Positions 1-12,100 of a stretch of 64,000 nucleotides of DNA are shown piece after piece. The position numbers and the translations under genes were made by a program. Source of the DNA: Sipunculus nudus (Eukaryota > Annelida > Sipuncula > Golfingiida > Sipunculidae). The stretch covers positions 4,643,479-4,707,478 of the forward strand of contig CM049321.1 in the NCBI GenBank assembly GCA_026874595.1. Reading direction: 5' to 3'. Position 1 is the stretch's first letter, and each line of letters begins with the position of its first letter. The notes beneath the pieces are model-generated. The model searched no databases. It was not told the DNA's origin and was given only the letters and a program-made list of their open reading frames with translations.

Positions 1-1525
1 CAAGTACGCAAGTACCCTTTAAGCCAAACTGTCTATTATGTGTTTATTTAGAAACAGCATAAACATTGAGACCTAGATAGGTTATCCCTAAGTCTTCTGA
101 GAAGTCAGTTAAAACAAATATGATAACAGACAAGGGATGAATGGTATGAGAACGGGTGAATGCATCAAAATAAACTTTCATTTTATTTTAAGCAAAAACA
201 TAAAAATAACCATTCAGTGCTTGTCACCTGAAATTTGATCAGTAAAAAAGGAAAATGGGAACTCTACAGAAATCAACATAACCATGAAATATGCAGGTGG
301 ATTCTAAGATGCAGCAGGTGACATCAATGTGATCATAGATTATCAGACAGCCAGCCACCATTAACAGAGAGCAATAACAAATAGTATTCAATATTTGTAG
401 GAATCAGTAATAAAATCATATTCAATGATTGAAAGACAAATGTATTAAAAATGACCTATGATCCATTATTTATCGATTTAATTTATGTAGCATCTATATT
501 ACCCTGAAATATATAGAATTATACTTAAAATATTGACCAAAAAAATCCAGAGTAACAAGAACATCAAGCTAAAAGGTTAAGGATAATTGCTAAGGTTGTT
601 GACATTTTCTTCAGTTATGTTTCAATGCTGTTCGCTGTTTTGTGTCCTGCCTTTCTGGGCATGCAATATAATTTCTTGGACATGCATACATAAGCATTTA
701 CCACTGATTATGCAAAATGCTATAGATATAATCGATTATGAAGAAAATGACTACCAGTAATCATGAAAATAATTGATTAATCAGCACAACACTAGTATTC
801 AACATAATTTTACTGGGTAAAGTGTAGCTCTGCAGGTGCCTTCATAGGACTTTTTAATTAGTCTAAAGTTTCCATGTTGTAATCATTATAATTATTCTAT
901 ATTATAGAGGAGATATATACCTAAATAAAATAGGGATTGTAAATATAACTTCATGTGATTCAATGGATGTGCTATTATGTCTCAATTGCTACAATATTTA
1001 ATTGTTGCACATCATGTAATTCATGATGTTGTTGATGTCACTTGTTATTTGTTTTCAATGCCCCAGAACAATTATTTTTCTGTCTATTACATAAGAAGAT
1101 GCTGAGGATTAAGCATCAGAAAAGATGTACCCACTCTTTATAACACAAATGACACTTGGTACAATGTACTAAGATACAGGTTCCCAGTTCATATAAAGAT
1201 AATAGAGCATTTCCAAGCCATGTTTAATATTCAATGCAGCATTCACAGATTATCAAAATGTCATCTCAGGCCCTTCCCTGTTATTCTTAACATCTTAAGT
1301 CAAATTCAGTAAAATTATTTTTCTCTTTTTATTTAAACATTGATGAGATCAAGTGTAGCCCAGAAATTAAGATGTGACTGGTTGTCTGATAAAATATATA
1401 GAAACCTGACTACACAGAATGTAAAACACACACGTAATCTGCCAGACCCAACAGGCAAATAATTCCTTGTGGTATCTACAAAATAAATATCACACAGGAC
1501 CATGACAAACAACAGCACCATCTAC
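1..1525. other. AT-rich intronic or 3'-flanking DNA, nothing recognised
   Basis: Presumed intron of MCRS1 lying before its off-window FHA exons. I looked on the minus strand for the conserved LAVLRGR..RYLMRSREITLGR stretch and did not see it. There are no long open frames and no obvious repeats. Confidence 0.5.
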
Positions 1526-1570
1526 CTGTGATTGGCTGTACCAGGGTGCCGTACTGGTTCCTCATCTCCG
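1526..1570 (-). CDS. Possible extra MCRS1 exon (cassette)
   Basis: 45 nt bounded by acceptor ATGCAG and donor GTAGAT, with entry and exit phases (1 and 1) that match the end of exon 10. Read in that phase it is open and encodes AEMRNQYGTLVQPIT. This peptide does not match the expected GMSSPDFDNQTL continuation of MCRS1. It could be a lineage-specific cassette exon, an exon of a neighbouring gene, or chance. Confidence 0.3.
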
Positions 1571-1678
1571 CTGCATGAAAAAATATCACGATCGATCTAG
1601 GTACGCTTGACAGTCATTCAGTTGTGAAAGTAGGCATGTGCAGTTAGAGCTCACATGATACAAGTCTGACGTCATCTA

Positions 1679-1982
1679 TTACCCCTTTCAATGGCAAATG
1701 CAAACTGGTTTCAAACCGTTTTGAATGTGAATCATTTTTTTTCCCACTTTGTTGATGTGTCATGTGAATGTGCATTAAAAACAGTTTGCAAGCAACAATT
1801 AGGTCACAGTGCAATTGCAAATACTTGTGTCAGCATGTTGTTACATTTTTCTTCATGTGAAATGTACATCTCGCGCAGTTGTGTTTGATGCCTGTGTAAA
1901 CGAACAACACAGATTCAAACTGATTTGGTCAAACCACTTTGCCCAAATTGTTTTGAAAACTTTTTATGTGTGAAAGGGGTAA
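1679..1982. mobile_element. TA-flanked MITE with 12-bp inverted ends
   Basis: Starts TTACCCCTTTCA and ends TGAAAGGGGTAA, a perfect 12-bp terminal inverted repeat. It is flanked by TA on both sides (1677-1678, 1983-1984), as expected for a Tc1/mariner-type insertion. About 304 bp, non-coding, with further related inverted sequence just inside the ends (CAAACTGGTTTCAAACC and GATTTGGTCAAACCAC). It lies in the presumed MCRS1 intron. Confidence 0.75.
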
Positions 1983-2483
1983 TAAGTAAAGTAAATGTTA
2001 TTCACAGATATTATTCAGGATACTTCAATCATGATATAATACACAATACAATACACATAAAGAGAAACAAAGTTTAGATTCCAAATCACTGCTCCCCTTT
2101 GATCAAGTTATCATTGCCTCGTCACTCCAAGAACAATTACTGAATTAGTAATGAAAAGACCCCTTTGTGCAGCAGTCAGCCAATCAGATGCCAGTTAACT
2201 AATTTCTGGCCAATGATGTTTTGCCTTACATACTGGAGGTACAAAGTCACATATTGGACTTTCTGTTGGATAGACCTTCAGTAAAACCTGTATGACAGAG
2301 GACCTGTCTATTAAGACCACATTCAGGTGAACAAAAAACTTAATTGAGGTCCCGCTGGTGGTTGTGATTTCAAGGTTTCACTGAATAAGGATTTATCACT
2401 ACACACATCCAATGGTCATTTTTCTAAACTCACAACACTCATCAGTAATAGATTATGAGTAATAGAGATAAACAATGAACTAA

Positions 2484-2819
2484 GGCCAAAAAAAATATAA
2501 AAGGTATGGTTCTCAGGCACTGCCGGCATCAATTTTAAACCCCGCATTAAAAATTTTCATTTTGATTTTCAATAGAAACTTTTCGATTTTGAGCTGCAGC
2601 AGCTGGGACATTTCTTTCAAGAAGATAAAACCATACAATTTCCTTTGTTAAGTAGTGCTTTTACTTGTTTAGCAAAATAAATCTGTTATAACCATGCTTT
2701 TCTCTTATCATTTGACATTTTTATCAAAACATACCACAAAATAAAAATAAAAGTGCCTGCCTGCATTGATTTCTGAAAAAAAGTGCCTGAGAACCATACC
2801 TTTTTTTTTTATTTTGGCC
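2484..2819. mobile_element. PIF/Harbinger-like MITE with TAA duplication
   Basis: Both ends carry inverted GGCCAAAA..(A-rich)..AAGGTATGGTTCTCAGGCACT, about 40 bp long with minor mismatch in the A-run. TAA is present directly outside each GGCC end (2481-2483 and 2820-2822). A GGCC-starting terminus plus TWA target duplication is the PIF/Harbinger signature. No transposase is encoded, so it is non-autonomous. Confidence 0.8.
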
Positions 2820-3061
2820 TAATTGGGACCCAATTAAAGGAATTTAAGGTTGTTAATTACTCAGGTCAGCTGATCCTGTGCACATGTTCTTAGGTTACAT
2901 AAGTAGGCATATAAATAGATTCATATGTTAAAGGTTCATTTTTTTGCTGAATTTGTTGCAGATCATAAATTTTACAAGAAAAAATATAGAACTGTCTGAA
3001 TAAATAACTGCTTGGACCTACATATTAATTTAGAGAGCTCTCATAATTATTCCTATCTTAC

Positions 3062-3154
3062 CTGTCACACTGTCCACAAGCACCTGCCATTTAGGTATCT
3101 CCTGCTCCAAGTGACGAATTTCTCGCTTTTGTCTTCTGTCAGCCACTGTCAGTT
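3062..3154 (-). CDS. MCRS1: MCRS1 coding exon 10 (charged helix)
   Basis: 93 nt, acceptor TGTACAG, donor GTAAGA. Encodes ELTVADRRQKREIRHLEQEI then PKWQVLVDSVT. The acceptor at 3156-3155 is preferred over the AG nine bases downstream because it restores the conserved EL.VADRR sequence. The last base (phase 1) needs an exon to the left. Confidence 0.93.
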
Positions 3155-6100
3155 CTGTACAATAAAGACACTCACCATTACGTTATATATCGTTCATGAA
3201 TAAACATGAGGCAAAATCTGGCTCTATTATATTATTAATAGACCTAATAAAAATTAAATATGTCAAATCAATATGATATTAAGGTAAACACTGATTTAAA
3301 TACCAACAGTGAAAGTCTGAAAAATATAATCTGCTTAATATGTATGTCATAATTAATAAATTAAAATGATTAATTATGATATGTATGTGATTATTTATAC
3401 ATACTTAAATATACAAGGAAAATTTTTCTGACCTGGGAATACAGGAACATGATATAAAGTTGATAGGTGGCAGCATGTCTGAGGTTTTAATCTTTCAAAT
3501 ATGCAGACACACATGCAGGTGTGGAATAGGATGCTGACGCAAACCCAGTCAAATAAAAGCCTCAAGTAAAAAATAACGCCCCCTGACAGGGCTCTTTTTA
3601 ATAATAAAGCGTAAAATATGACTAAGTCATCACTTACCATGTTCCAATACGTCATCTTTATGGTCTCTGAAAAAAAAAAGAAATATGTGAATTTTTTACA
3701 TACACCTTTTGCACCTGGGAAAATATTTGGTCGATCCAGGATTTGTAACCATGTCAGTGGCGCACATGTCCGGCGTTCCAATAACTTTGCTAAAAAAGCA
3801 ACCTTCACTAGCGAGGCAGTTTGATCTGCTTTTATATGCACCTCTTAACACACACCCTCTCAAGAATGTTCTGCTATCAGAAAAGAACACTTTTGGTGAA
3901 CTTGGTGGTGGTAATGACCCAATCACTTCAAATCACCATTCCCTGGGCACCAAAGTTTGACATCATTTTGGACGAGCGCCCATAGGTTACGTAAGAATTT
4001 TTTTTAGGGGAAAATATTTAGGATGGCACTCCAACAGCTTAGCTAGAAAGCCTGAAAAGCTTGCTTCATTAGCGAGACCGTTTGGTCTGCATTTATATGC
4101 ACCCCATAACATTGTGTAAAACTTAAAGGGTGTGCTTGTATTGTAAACTAGTCCATTATAATAAATTTATGTGCACAGAACAAACTGATAAACTATATAA
4201 CTATATAAAATGATATATATATATATTTTATGTCTTTATCTGTGGTATTTGTAACTCTGTTGTTGAATTTAAAAGACAGATTTTATTCAACTTAACTGGA
4301 TAATAAGTTTTTTTTAACATATAGAACCCATTTAATTTTTAAATGACCCAGAGAAATTTGGCTAAATGACTGCACACTTTGTTCTCTTGTTATAATATTA
4401 TGAGCATGTGTACACTCTGTTATACATTTAAGATATATCAAGGAGTCTTTTAAACAATAAAGTCCACTGCCCAAACTACTGTACTGCATTCTAACCCTTA
4501 CTGAGCGATACAAGTCTGTAAGGCTGTAACATTACTTTATCTCATGACACAAAATGTACTGCAATAATTTGCTCATGATATGAAGCATAATATGATACAT
4601 ATGTGATATATTGCATAAATTATAAATTTTTCCTTGTATTCAGACATGTTATATGCCTACTTTCTTAAACTGACTTTAAACCATACATAATATTTGCTTT
4701 TCTTTGATTAGTCAATGAAATGCTGTCCATCTGATCTTTTACTAATGAACTTTCACCGTACTAGTGGTAGGAATTGGTTTTAAAATCATAATCAATGTTG
4801 AAAATAAAACGACTGATGACGGATTATTATGCATGTGTATACATAATCGTTTGTATTATGCAAAAATGCACTTGATTTAATCAATTTGAAAGAAAACGAT
4901 CATTCAACAATTAATTCAATTAATCGGCACACCACTACACCTTACACACCTTAATTGATACAGAGTTACTGTATAAACGTTAGATATCATTTTCCATCTG
5001 ATAATCAAACCATATTAACTTATCAATACAATATATAATATATATAATATAATATAATTTTACAATACTGATACAATATCTGTCTTTGTATCGTGATGTA
5101 TCGGTGCATCAGTGATTTGTTAAAGCTCTACAAGTTCGTAACCGACATAAAATATTACAGGAAACTGTACATACTTGAGTCCTTCATCATTGATCATATC
5201 CTCCGCGTCAGAGAAGTTTAGGACATGGTCTCCCTTTGGCATGGCTTGCACTGCAAATGATATGACTCTACTTCATAATCATCTTTATTGCTGCAGATCT
5301 TAAATGGTTTTGTTTCTCTTGTATGTATGTGTCTGTAAATGGGGATACTGGACTTGTGTGCATATACAATGATTGGATTTCAGTCTGGTATATGATATAA
5401 TAGAAATTGATGGAATAATGTAAAGGACTACACAATGGTAGGCCGGTTAAGTTTCTCTAGCTGCTAGTGTGACTTTGTTTGTCTGTTGTGTCTGTGCCTG
5501 CTGTATCTTTTTGTGTTTGTGTGTCTGCCTGTGTTTGTCTGCACATCATCAAATGCCTGTGTGTGTATATCAGTGCAGACGTGTTGAAGCCTGTGTCTGC
5601 CTGTGTTAGTATTTGTGCAGATGTGTTGATGCCTGTGTGTGCATCTGTGCAGACACGTTGATGCCTGTGTCTGCCTGTGGAGATGTGTTAATGCCTGTGT
5701 CTGTTGGTGCCTGTGTCTGTGCAGTGTGTATGTATGTTATTGTCTGTATCTACCTGTGTAGACACTTACCTGACTGGTCAGGCAATAAGTGATACTGTTT
5801 CATCAACAACCAGTGTGTATACAGGGCCTTGGCAGTGCGAGCTGGGTGAAACGTTGTAGGGTTTCTGTTCAGGAGTTCTTGGAACACATCAATGGAGGGC
5901 TGACTAGACTGTAATGAAGCAAATTATTAGTGATCTCTAGACAAAGCTTTTCCTTTAAAGACTGAATACAGGCAGTCACTGAGTGACTATGTGCATCCAA
6001 CAAATTACAGGGGGATTGGATATGGTGAGGCTGGTGATATATCATGACGTGAGAGCTCTCCAAATTTCTGGCATCACTGTTTGAGATGGCATACAGAAGT

Positions 6101-9100
6101 GGATTCGGGGGGGGGGGGGGGGGGGGGGGGGGTTAAGGTGGTCCAGAACCCCATTTTTTTGTGGCCACAGCCTTCATTTAAGGTTTTCAGGCTGAATTTT
6201 ACAGCATGAACCCCCTTTTCCAGACCTGGGATGCTTGTTTTAGTTTTCTTAGGAGTCTTCCTTGGTTTGACCCCCCCCCCCCCCCTTCCTAAATTCTGGA
6301 TCTGCCTCTGCCGTAGAACCCCATGAAACACTAATGGATGCCACAAAATACATTATTGGATCCCAGGAAGATGTCACAGGAAATTTCCGGTGCTTAAAGT
6401 CTTAATACTGTGTACTAGCAGGTAGGGATCAGTTGTAAAATAATTTTTGATAACTGAAAGATTGAAAATGACCAAAGATTGATCATTTTATGTACATCCT
6501 CTATTACCTTGAAAATTTTGTATGGAATTATAATTAAAAATATTCGTTTAGTAAATTCAGTCTAACTTGTACCTCACTCTGATAGGTCAAGGCAATGGCC
6601 AGGTTGTTGACAGTTATTTGAACAGCTGTTTTGTGACCAATCTTTCTTATTTCTCTAACAGAATAAAAATATTTCATCGGGATAATATGACTTCTTCAGA
6701 TATACACTCACAATCATTTGTGATTAATTATGCAAAAATACAATCAATTTAATTGAAAGATATTGACCGATATAATCAATATATTGGCACACTTCAGCTA
6801 CACACCCCTCCAAGATGACCACACCTAGATAACAGACAACATTTAGGACTGGTAAACTTACTGATGCTACTTTTCCCAGGAGATTCTCCTCATCCTTGCT
6901 GTAGAGCGTCTTTGACTGGACAGCTGAGATCACGTCAGGATGGAGCTGTTTAATAGCCCCAACTGCCAGCCTGAAACAGAGAGGGATAGAGAGATATCTT
7001 CATGTTAAAAAGTAAATAGTTGTATACCCATAATTTCTACATGTGACCTATGACATCCAGGTTTTAGTGTGTATGCAAAATGGCAGCTCCAATGAGCAGT
7101 TTGCATGAAAAAGGAAGAAATAAAACCTGTCACAGTTTGATCAGTGTGCGGAGATGCTACAGGAAAGTACCACAAAGACAGCATCCAGGACAGAACCTAT
7201 ATACAGTGATAGATAGGTGACAAGAGGAGGTGAATTGGCAAAGCTGTTTAGAGTGGAATATCACTTTTTTTGGACCCAGACAAAATCCTCAAATTATACA
7301 AAGAGTTCCTTCACCTGAGACTGAAATGATGTATATACATAGTATCCATAACCTTAGCAAACCCGCATGATATGTTCAAGCCTTTTCTATACTATAATTG
7401 ATGGTAGCAGCAAGCTATCAATACCATAGGAGTTCTCAGTAGGCATGCCTCTGAAATGCCCTTTTTTATCTTGAAATGTTGGGAATGTAGTGCTGCCACT
7501 CTGGATTTAATGGATAAAGTATAAAATCTAATAAGAAAAAAATATAAAATTGTCTGGAAAAGTATGAAAAAAAAGTAAAAATAAATAATGCTAAATAGCG
7601 CAATCTTTGTATAATCTTACAGCATGTCATACTTCTAAACAAGCTTCATGTATGAAAGTATATACAAAATATATATATTTATATATCCAAACCAGAGTTA
7701 TGGTAAATAATTAATTTGTAAATGAATGGGCCCTGTCACCCTGACTCCAAAATCGAAAAGAATCTTTCACAAATGGCAGGTTAGCAATATCTGAAAGATA
7801 AACATTATTAGTGGGTCATATATAAGTTTTAAACCAATATGTCAGACCAAACTGGAGTTATTATCTGGAAAATAATTTGTGGACAGATGGTCTCTGTGAC
7901 CTTAACCTTTGACCTTGTGACCCAAAATTCAATTAGATTCTTCCCCTATTTGTCTATTCCCCAAAAATGGTGGTGCTACCTGCTTTTTTTACGATTTTCC
8001 CCCATAATTTTTAGACAATGACAGCAATCATGACAATGATGTGACAATGTCTGATGTACTATTACAACTGTGACATCATCAGCATGATTCGTCAGTGGAC
8101 GTAGTTTTAGTCCTTCATCTTAGGTCATCACTGATATGTCGCAAGACTGTACATCTGTTCCTTCATGTATTTCTTTCTGAATTAATCATGGGAGAGCATT
8201 ATTTTGCTGTAAGATACTTGCAACATTTGTCTGATTTGCCTACTGTGCACTGTATAAAAATTATCATGTAAAATCTGGTGGACAAGGGCTGTGGAATGGA
8301 GTATAGTTGTTTTGCAGCCAAATGACATGAGTGGACTTAACTGTTTAATATACTACACCCCCTTATACAACTGTTCAGAGATAGCTGATGGACACTTACT
8401 TTGAGATGACGGGGTCATACAGAAGGGCATACCATCTCTCCTGGACTTCTTTCAGGGTAAACTTACATGAAAACTTCACCCCCAGATGTACAGCAGTCAA
8501 ATCGCAAGTCTGTTTCCAAGGAGATGACATTGAAGATACACAGGTCACAAAACAGAACAAAAATAAATATGCATGTATCATGGACAAACAAGAAGAATAA
8601 TTTGTATACATTAATATAATCTGGTTAGTTTTAAATTCCAGAAGTTACATTTGCATGAAATTCTCTTTTCAGTTAGGCTTTCATTTTCATGCTTTCACTG
8701 TAAACTACACAGTGTATATGTTACAGTCAATGTGTAAAATCAGTCAATTAGTAAATTGCCTTGATTTTTCAGTCAATTTACAAACTGCCTTATACACTGC
8801 CTTAGGCATTTTATTAAATGACTGAAATTTTCAGGCATTTTTCAAAATGCCTGAAAATCTAAGATAAACAAATTTTCAGATAAATGAGAACAGAAAATGA
8901 AGTTAAATTTAATATATTATGCAGATTTCAAATTTGTGGATATTAAACACATTAAAGATTCACCCACCTGCTGGACAGCTGTAATCAGAGCAAGGTCATC
9001 TTGAGGCTTCCACCTGCCAAGGTCCTTAGTGGAAGAGGCCACAGGTGGCTGAAATGTACAGAAAGGTCAAGGTTAAGAATGAGCATGATTGCCTTTTTGA

Positions 9101-12100
9101 GATTTCCATTTTTCCAATGTTTCAAAGTGGTTGTTTTCCCAGTATCTCAAAACAGTCAACCACATGCAGTGTATCCATTATATATGAATTATTTAATAAG
9201 TGCTCAAAATCTTAATAACTTGTGAATGATTATGAAGCACATCAAACCAGTGGACATTTTTGTTCATTACAGGCAGATATAAATTTAAAAGATCTCATAT
9301 TATTTATATACAACTTTAAGACTTGTGACGCTGCAGGCATAGATAATGTACCTTAGACACTCAGCCACAATATAAATGACTGTTCACTTGTGTAGATGGT
9401 AGTGATGGGCTGATAATCAATTATAATCAATTATCGGTCCAGTAGATGCAAATGATCCAATGCATTAATTGCAGTGCCATGATCAATTGCAAACAATTGC
9501 ACATAACTTAGGCTTTTTGATGAGGAAATATGTGCTAATTTATACATTATGCAAGCAAACGAGAGAAAAAGTCTGCATTTACTAAAAATCTTAATTCCTA
9601 AGTGACTATAAAGACATGTAGGCTGTGACATTATTAGCCAGCATATAGGCCTACATACCAGTTGAGATGATGTACCAGTGTATATAAATGGTTCTAAAGT
9701 TTATACATCTAAACAACCAATTATTTCCCATTATATCAGTAGGCAGAGGTCAACCAATTTGTACTGATGATCTATCCTGAAATTACAATCGATTCCCAAC
9801 ACTAGTATATCTGGTGTCTTGTTCATGAAGGTTATATTTTAGCGATGATTTTTCTTTCTCAAATATTGTAAATTTGAAAGGCCTTATGAACAAAAGCCAA
9901 CCACAGCATGTGGCCATATCAACAGGTAACAGACTTCTCTAGCTGATACTGCAGTTCACACTGTTTCAGTTGTGCCGTCCCAATGCAAATATTTAATGCT
10001 GTTTCAGAGAGAGGCATAGGCAGGGCTTTTCAATCTAAAGCTTGGCCATTTTTTCAGATATGCTGTTATATGAAGAAACAGCCAATGCATGATAAGATTT
10101 AATATATGATTAAGATAAGATTAAGGTAAGATTAAGGTAAGATTAAGATAAGTTGGAGATAAAATTAAGATAAGATTGAAATAAGATTGAGATTATGTTA
10201 TAACATATCAATTATTTCCAATGAGGAATTTGGAGGTCAAACTACTGACATATGGCACAATAAATAACAATCATACTGTGTAAATTATGGTAATAAGCAT
10301 ATGATTAACGACTAGAAATTATGTATTAATGCACTGACTGTAAACATATTCAAATCTTCCAAGTCTGTATCAATTATAACTCTGCAAATTTTAGACTGAT
10401 CTCAAAATATCTGGAGAGATCAATGTAGCCTCATTTTATACACATTATATAAATTTTTTTATATTTCATTTTACTGGCGATTTTGCATTTATATTCTCTT
10501 ATATTAAAATACTGGATTCACCATAATATCCACACTCACATGCGACGTCCTGGCCTTCTTTGATCTCTTACTGGAGCTCTGCAATTAAACCAAACATAAT
10601 GATTGAATTTCAAAGTCAAAAAGCTTAGCAAATGCAGGGTTCACATTGCCCACAGCATATGGGACCCAACCCATTGGGTAAAACCTGGGTTAAAAGCATG
10701 TAACTCATGTTTTACCTGTGTTTTTACCAAGTGTTTTACCCAAGTTTTTTCCCTTGTTTATTTGCTTTTATCTAGCATAACCAAAGCTTAGTTCCTTTCT
10801 GACTGGTCACTAAAGTCATATCCACAATTTGTAAATATTGATAACCAAGTGGCTCTGACCACAACATCCCTGTCTATAAAATGCCATTTACCACTCACAA
10901 CTCACACCTGGCAGTGCAGAGCATATCACTTTTATCAATAGGAATTAGGGATAAAACCCAGAAATCCTAGGTATTACCTGGGTAAAACCTAATTACCCAG
11001 CCTGGGTTTTACCTGATAACCTTGAGTGCTGGGTAAAACCTGCAACCCTGAGCAAATGTTTTAAGATATAAAGATAAAAATAAGATATAAATATATCCAA
11101 TTGTATTAATAAATCTAGATCACAGGGGTGTGGAATGAGAATTGAGGTGATCAAATATACATGTATGTAAATTTACATAATTATATGAAGATAACTTATT
11201 TCTAGCTGATCTGAAAAGAAATGAAATGATTAGAATATATGACCAAATTAGCCAAAAGTAAATGAAACCGCACATTGTACTGTGTGTCTGTACGGTTTCC
11301 CCCTAAAAATTTGACCCTATAATGAAAATTCTAAAGCTATAAATTGTTCCCACCATGTAAAGGTTGTCTGTTTTACATCCATGTTTTGATAACATGTTGA
11401 GGACATGCTAAAATGCCCACTGATCTCATAAATGATTAAAGAATATCATATTTCATTTGCTTTCATCAACAACTAATGACCTTTTTTTTACAAACAACCT
11501 ATGGTCACATGATTTTTTTGTGTTTGCGTACTATGTTTACTCATAGTTTGTACATAAATAAGCTCATAAACCAATCTTACATTTGTCCTCTGAGTTAACT
11601 ATAAGTATTTTATGGTTTACCAGAGTCATGATTTATTTAGCCAATTGGATTTTTAGATGCTTAGGCAAAAACAAGATGTCTTTCGCTATAGCTCTATATG
11701 CTGTTACAGCAGCAGTCACAAACTGCAGTCATCCCAGATCAAAGAATTGTAAGCAGACCAATGAGAGCATGGTATCAAATTGTGCATCCAGCTCCAAATT
11801 TAAAAATATGACACCAGCTCTCGTTGGTCTTATTCTTGGCCCTTTGCCAGAACCAATGATTTGAGTCTTGTGCGCTACCTCTAAACCACAGAAGCTGGTT
11901 ACCATATTGGTTTTTGTGATGGTGGTGTTTTAGTGTATCACTGATCAGTGTATTGTTTATGATAATAAACCCTCAGCGAACTTACCTTGCGTTTTTCTTG
12001 AGGTGGTGCCACTACAGTTGCTGCTGCAGCAGGCGTTTGCTGCTCGATGACTGTTGGTGGTTCAACTTTGATTTCCATAATGGGCTTAGGCCTTGCCCTT

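Noticed and set aside
1-3061. FHA-domain exons of MCRS1
   Set aside because: Looked for the conserved LRGR..RYLMRSREITLGR and NDFFI.NEG.R..Y.DG blocks on the minus strand and found none; they must lie outside the window.
3395-3841. 148-codon minus-strand open frame
   Set aside because: It overlaps MCRS1 micro-exon 9 in another frame and has no domain. It includes splice-site poly-T translated as a Phe run.
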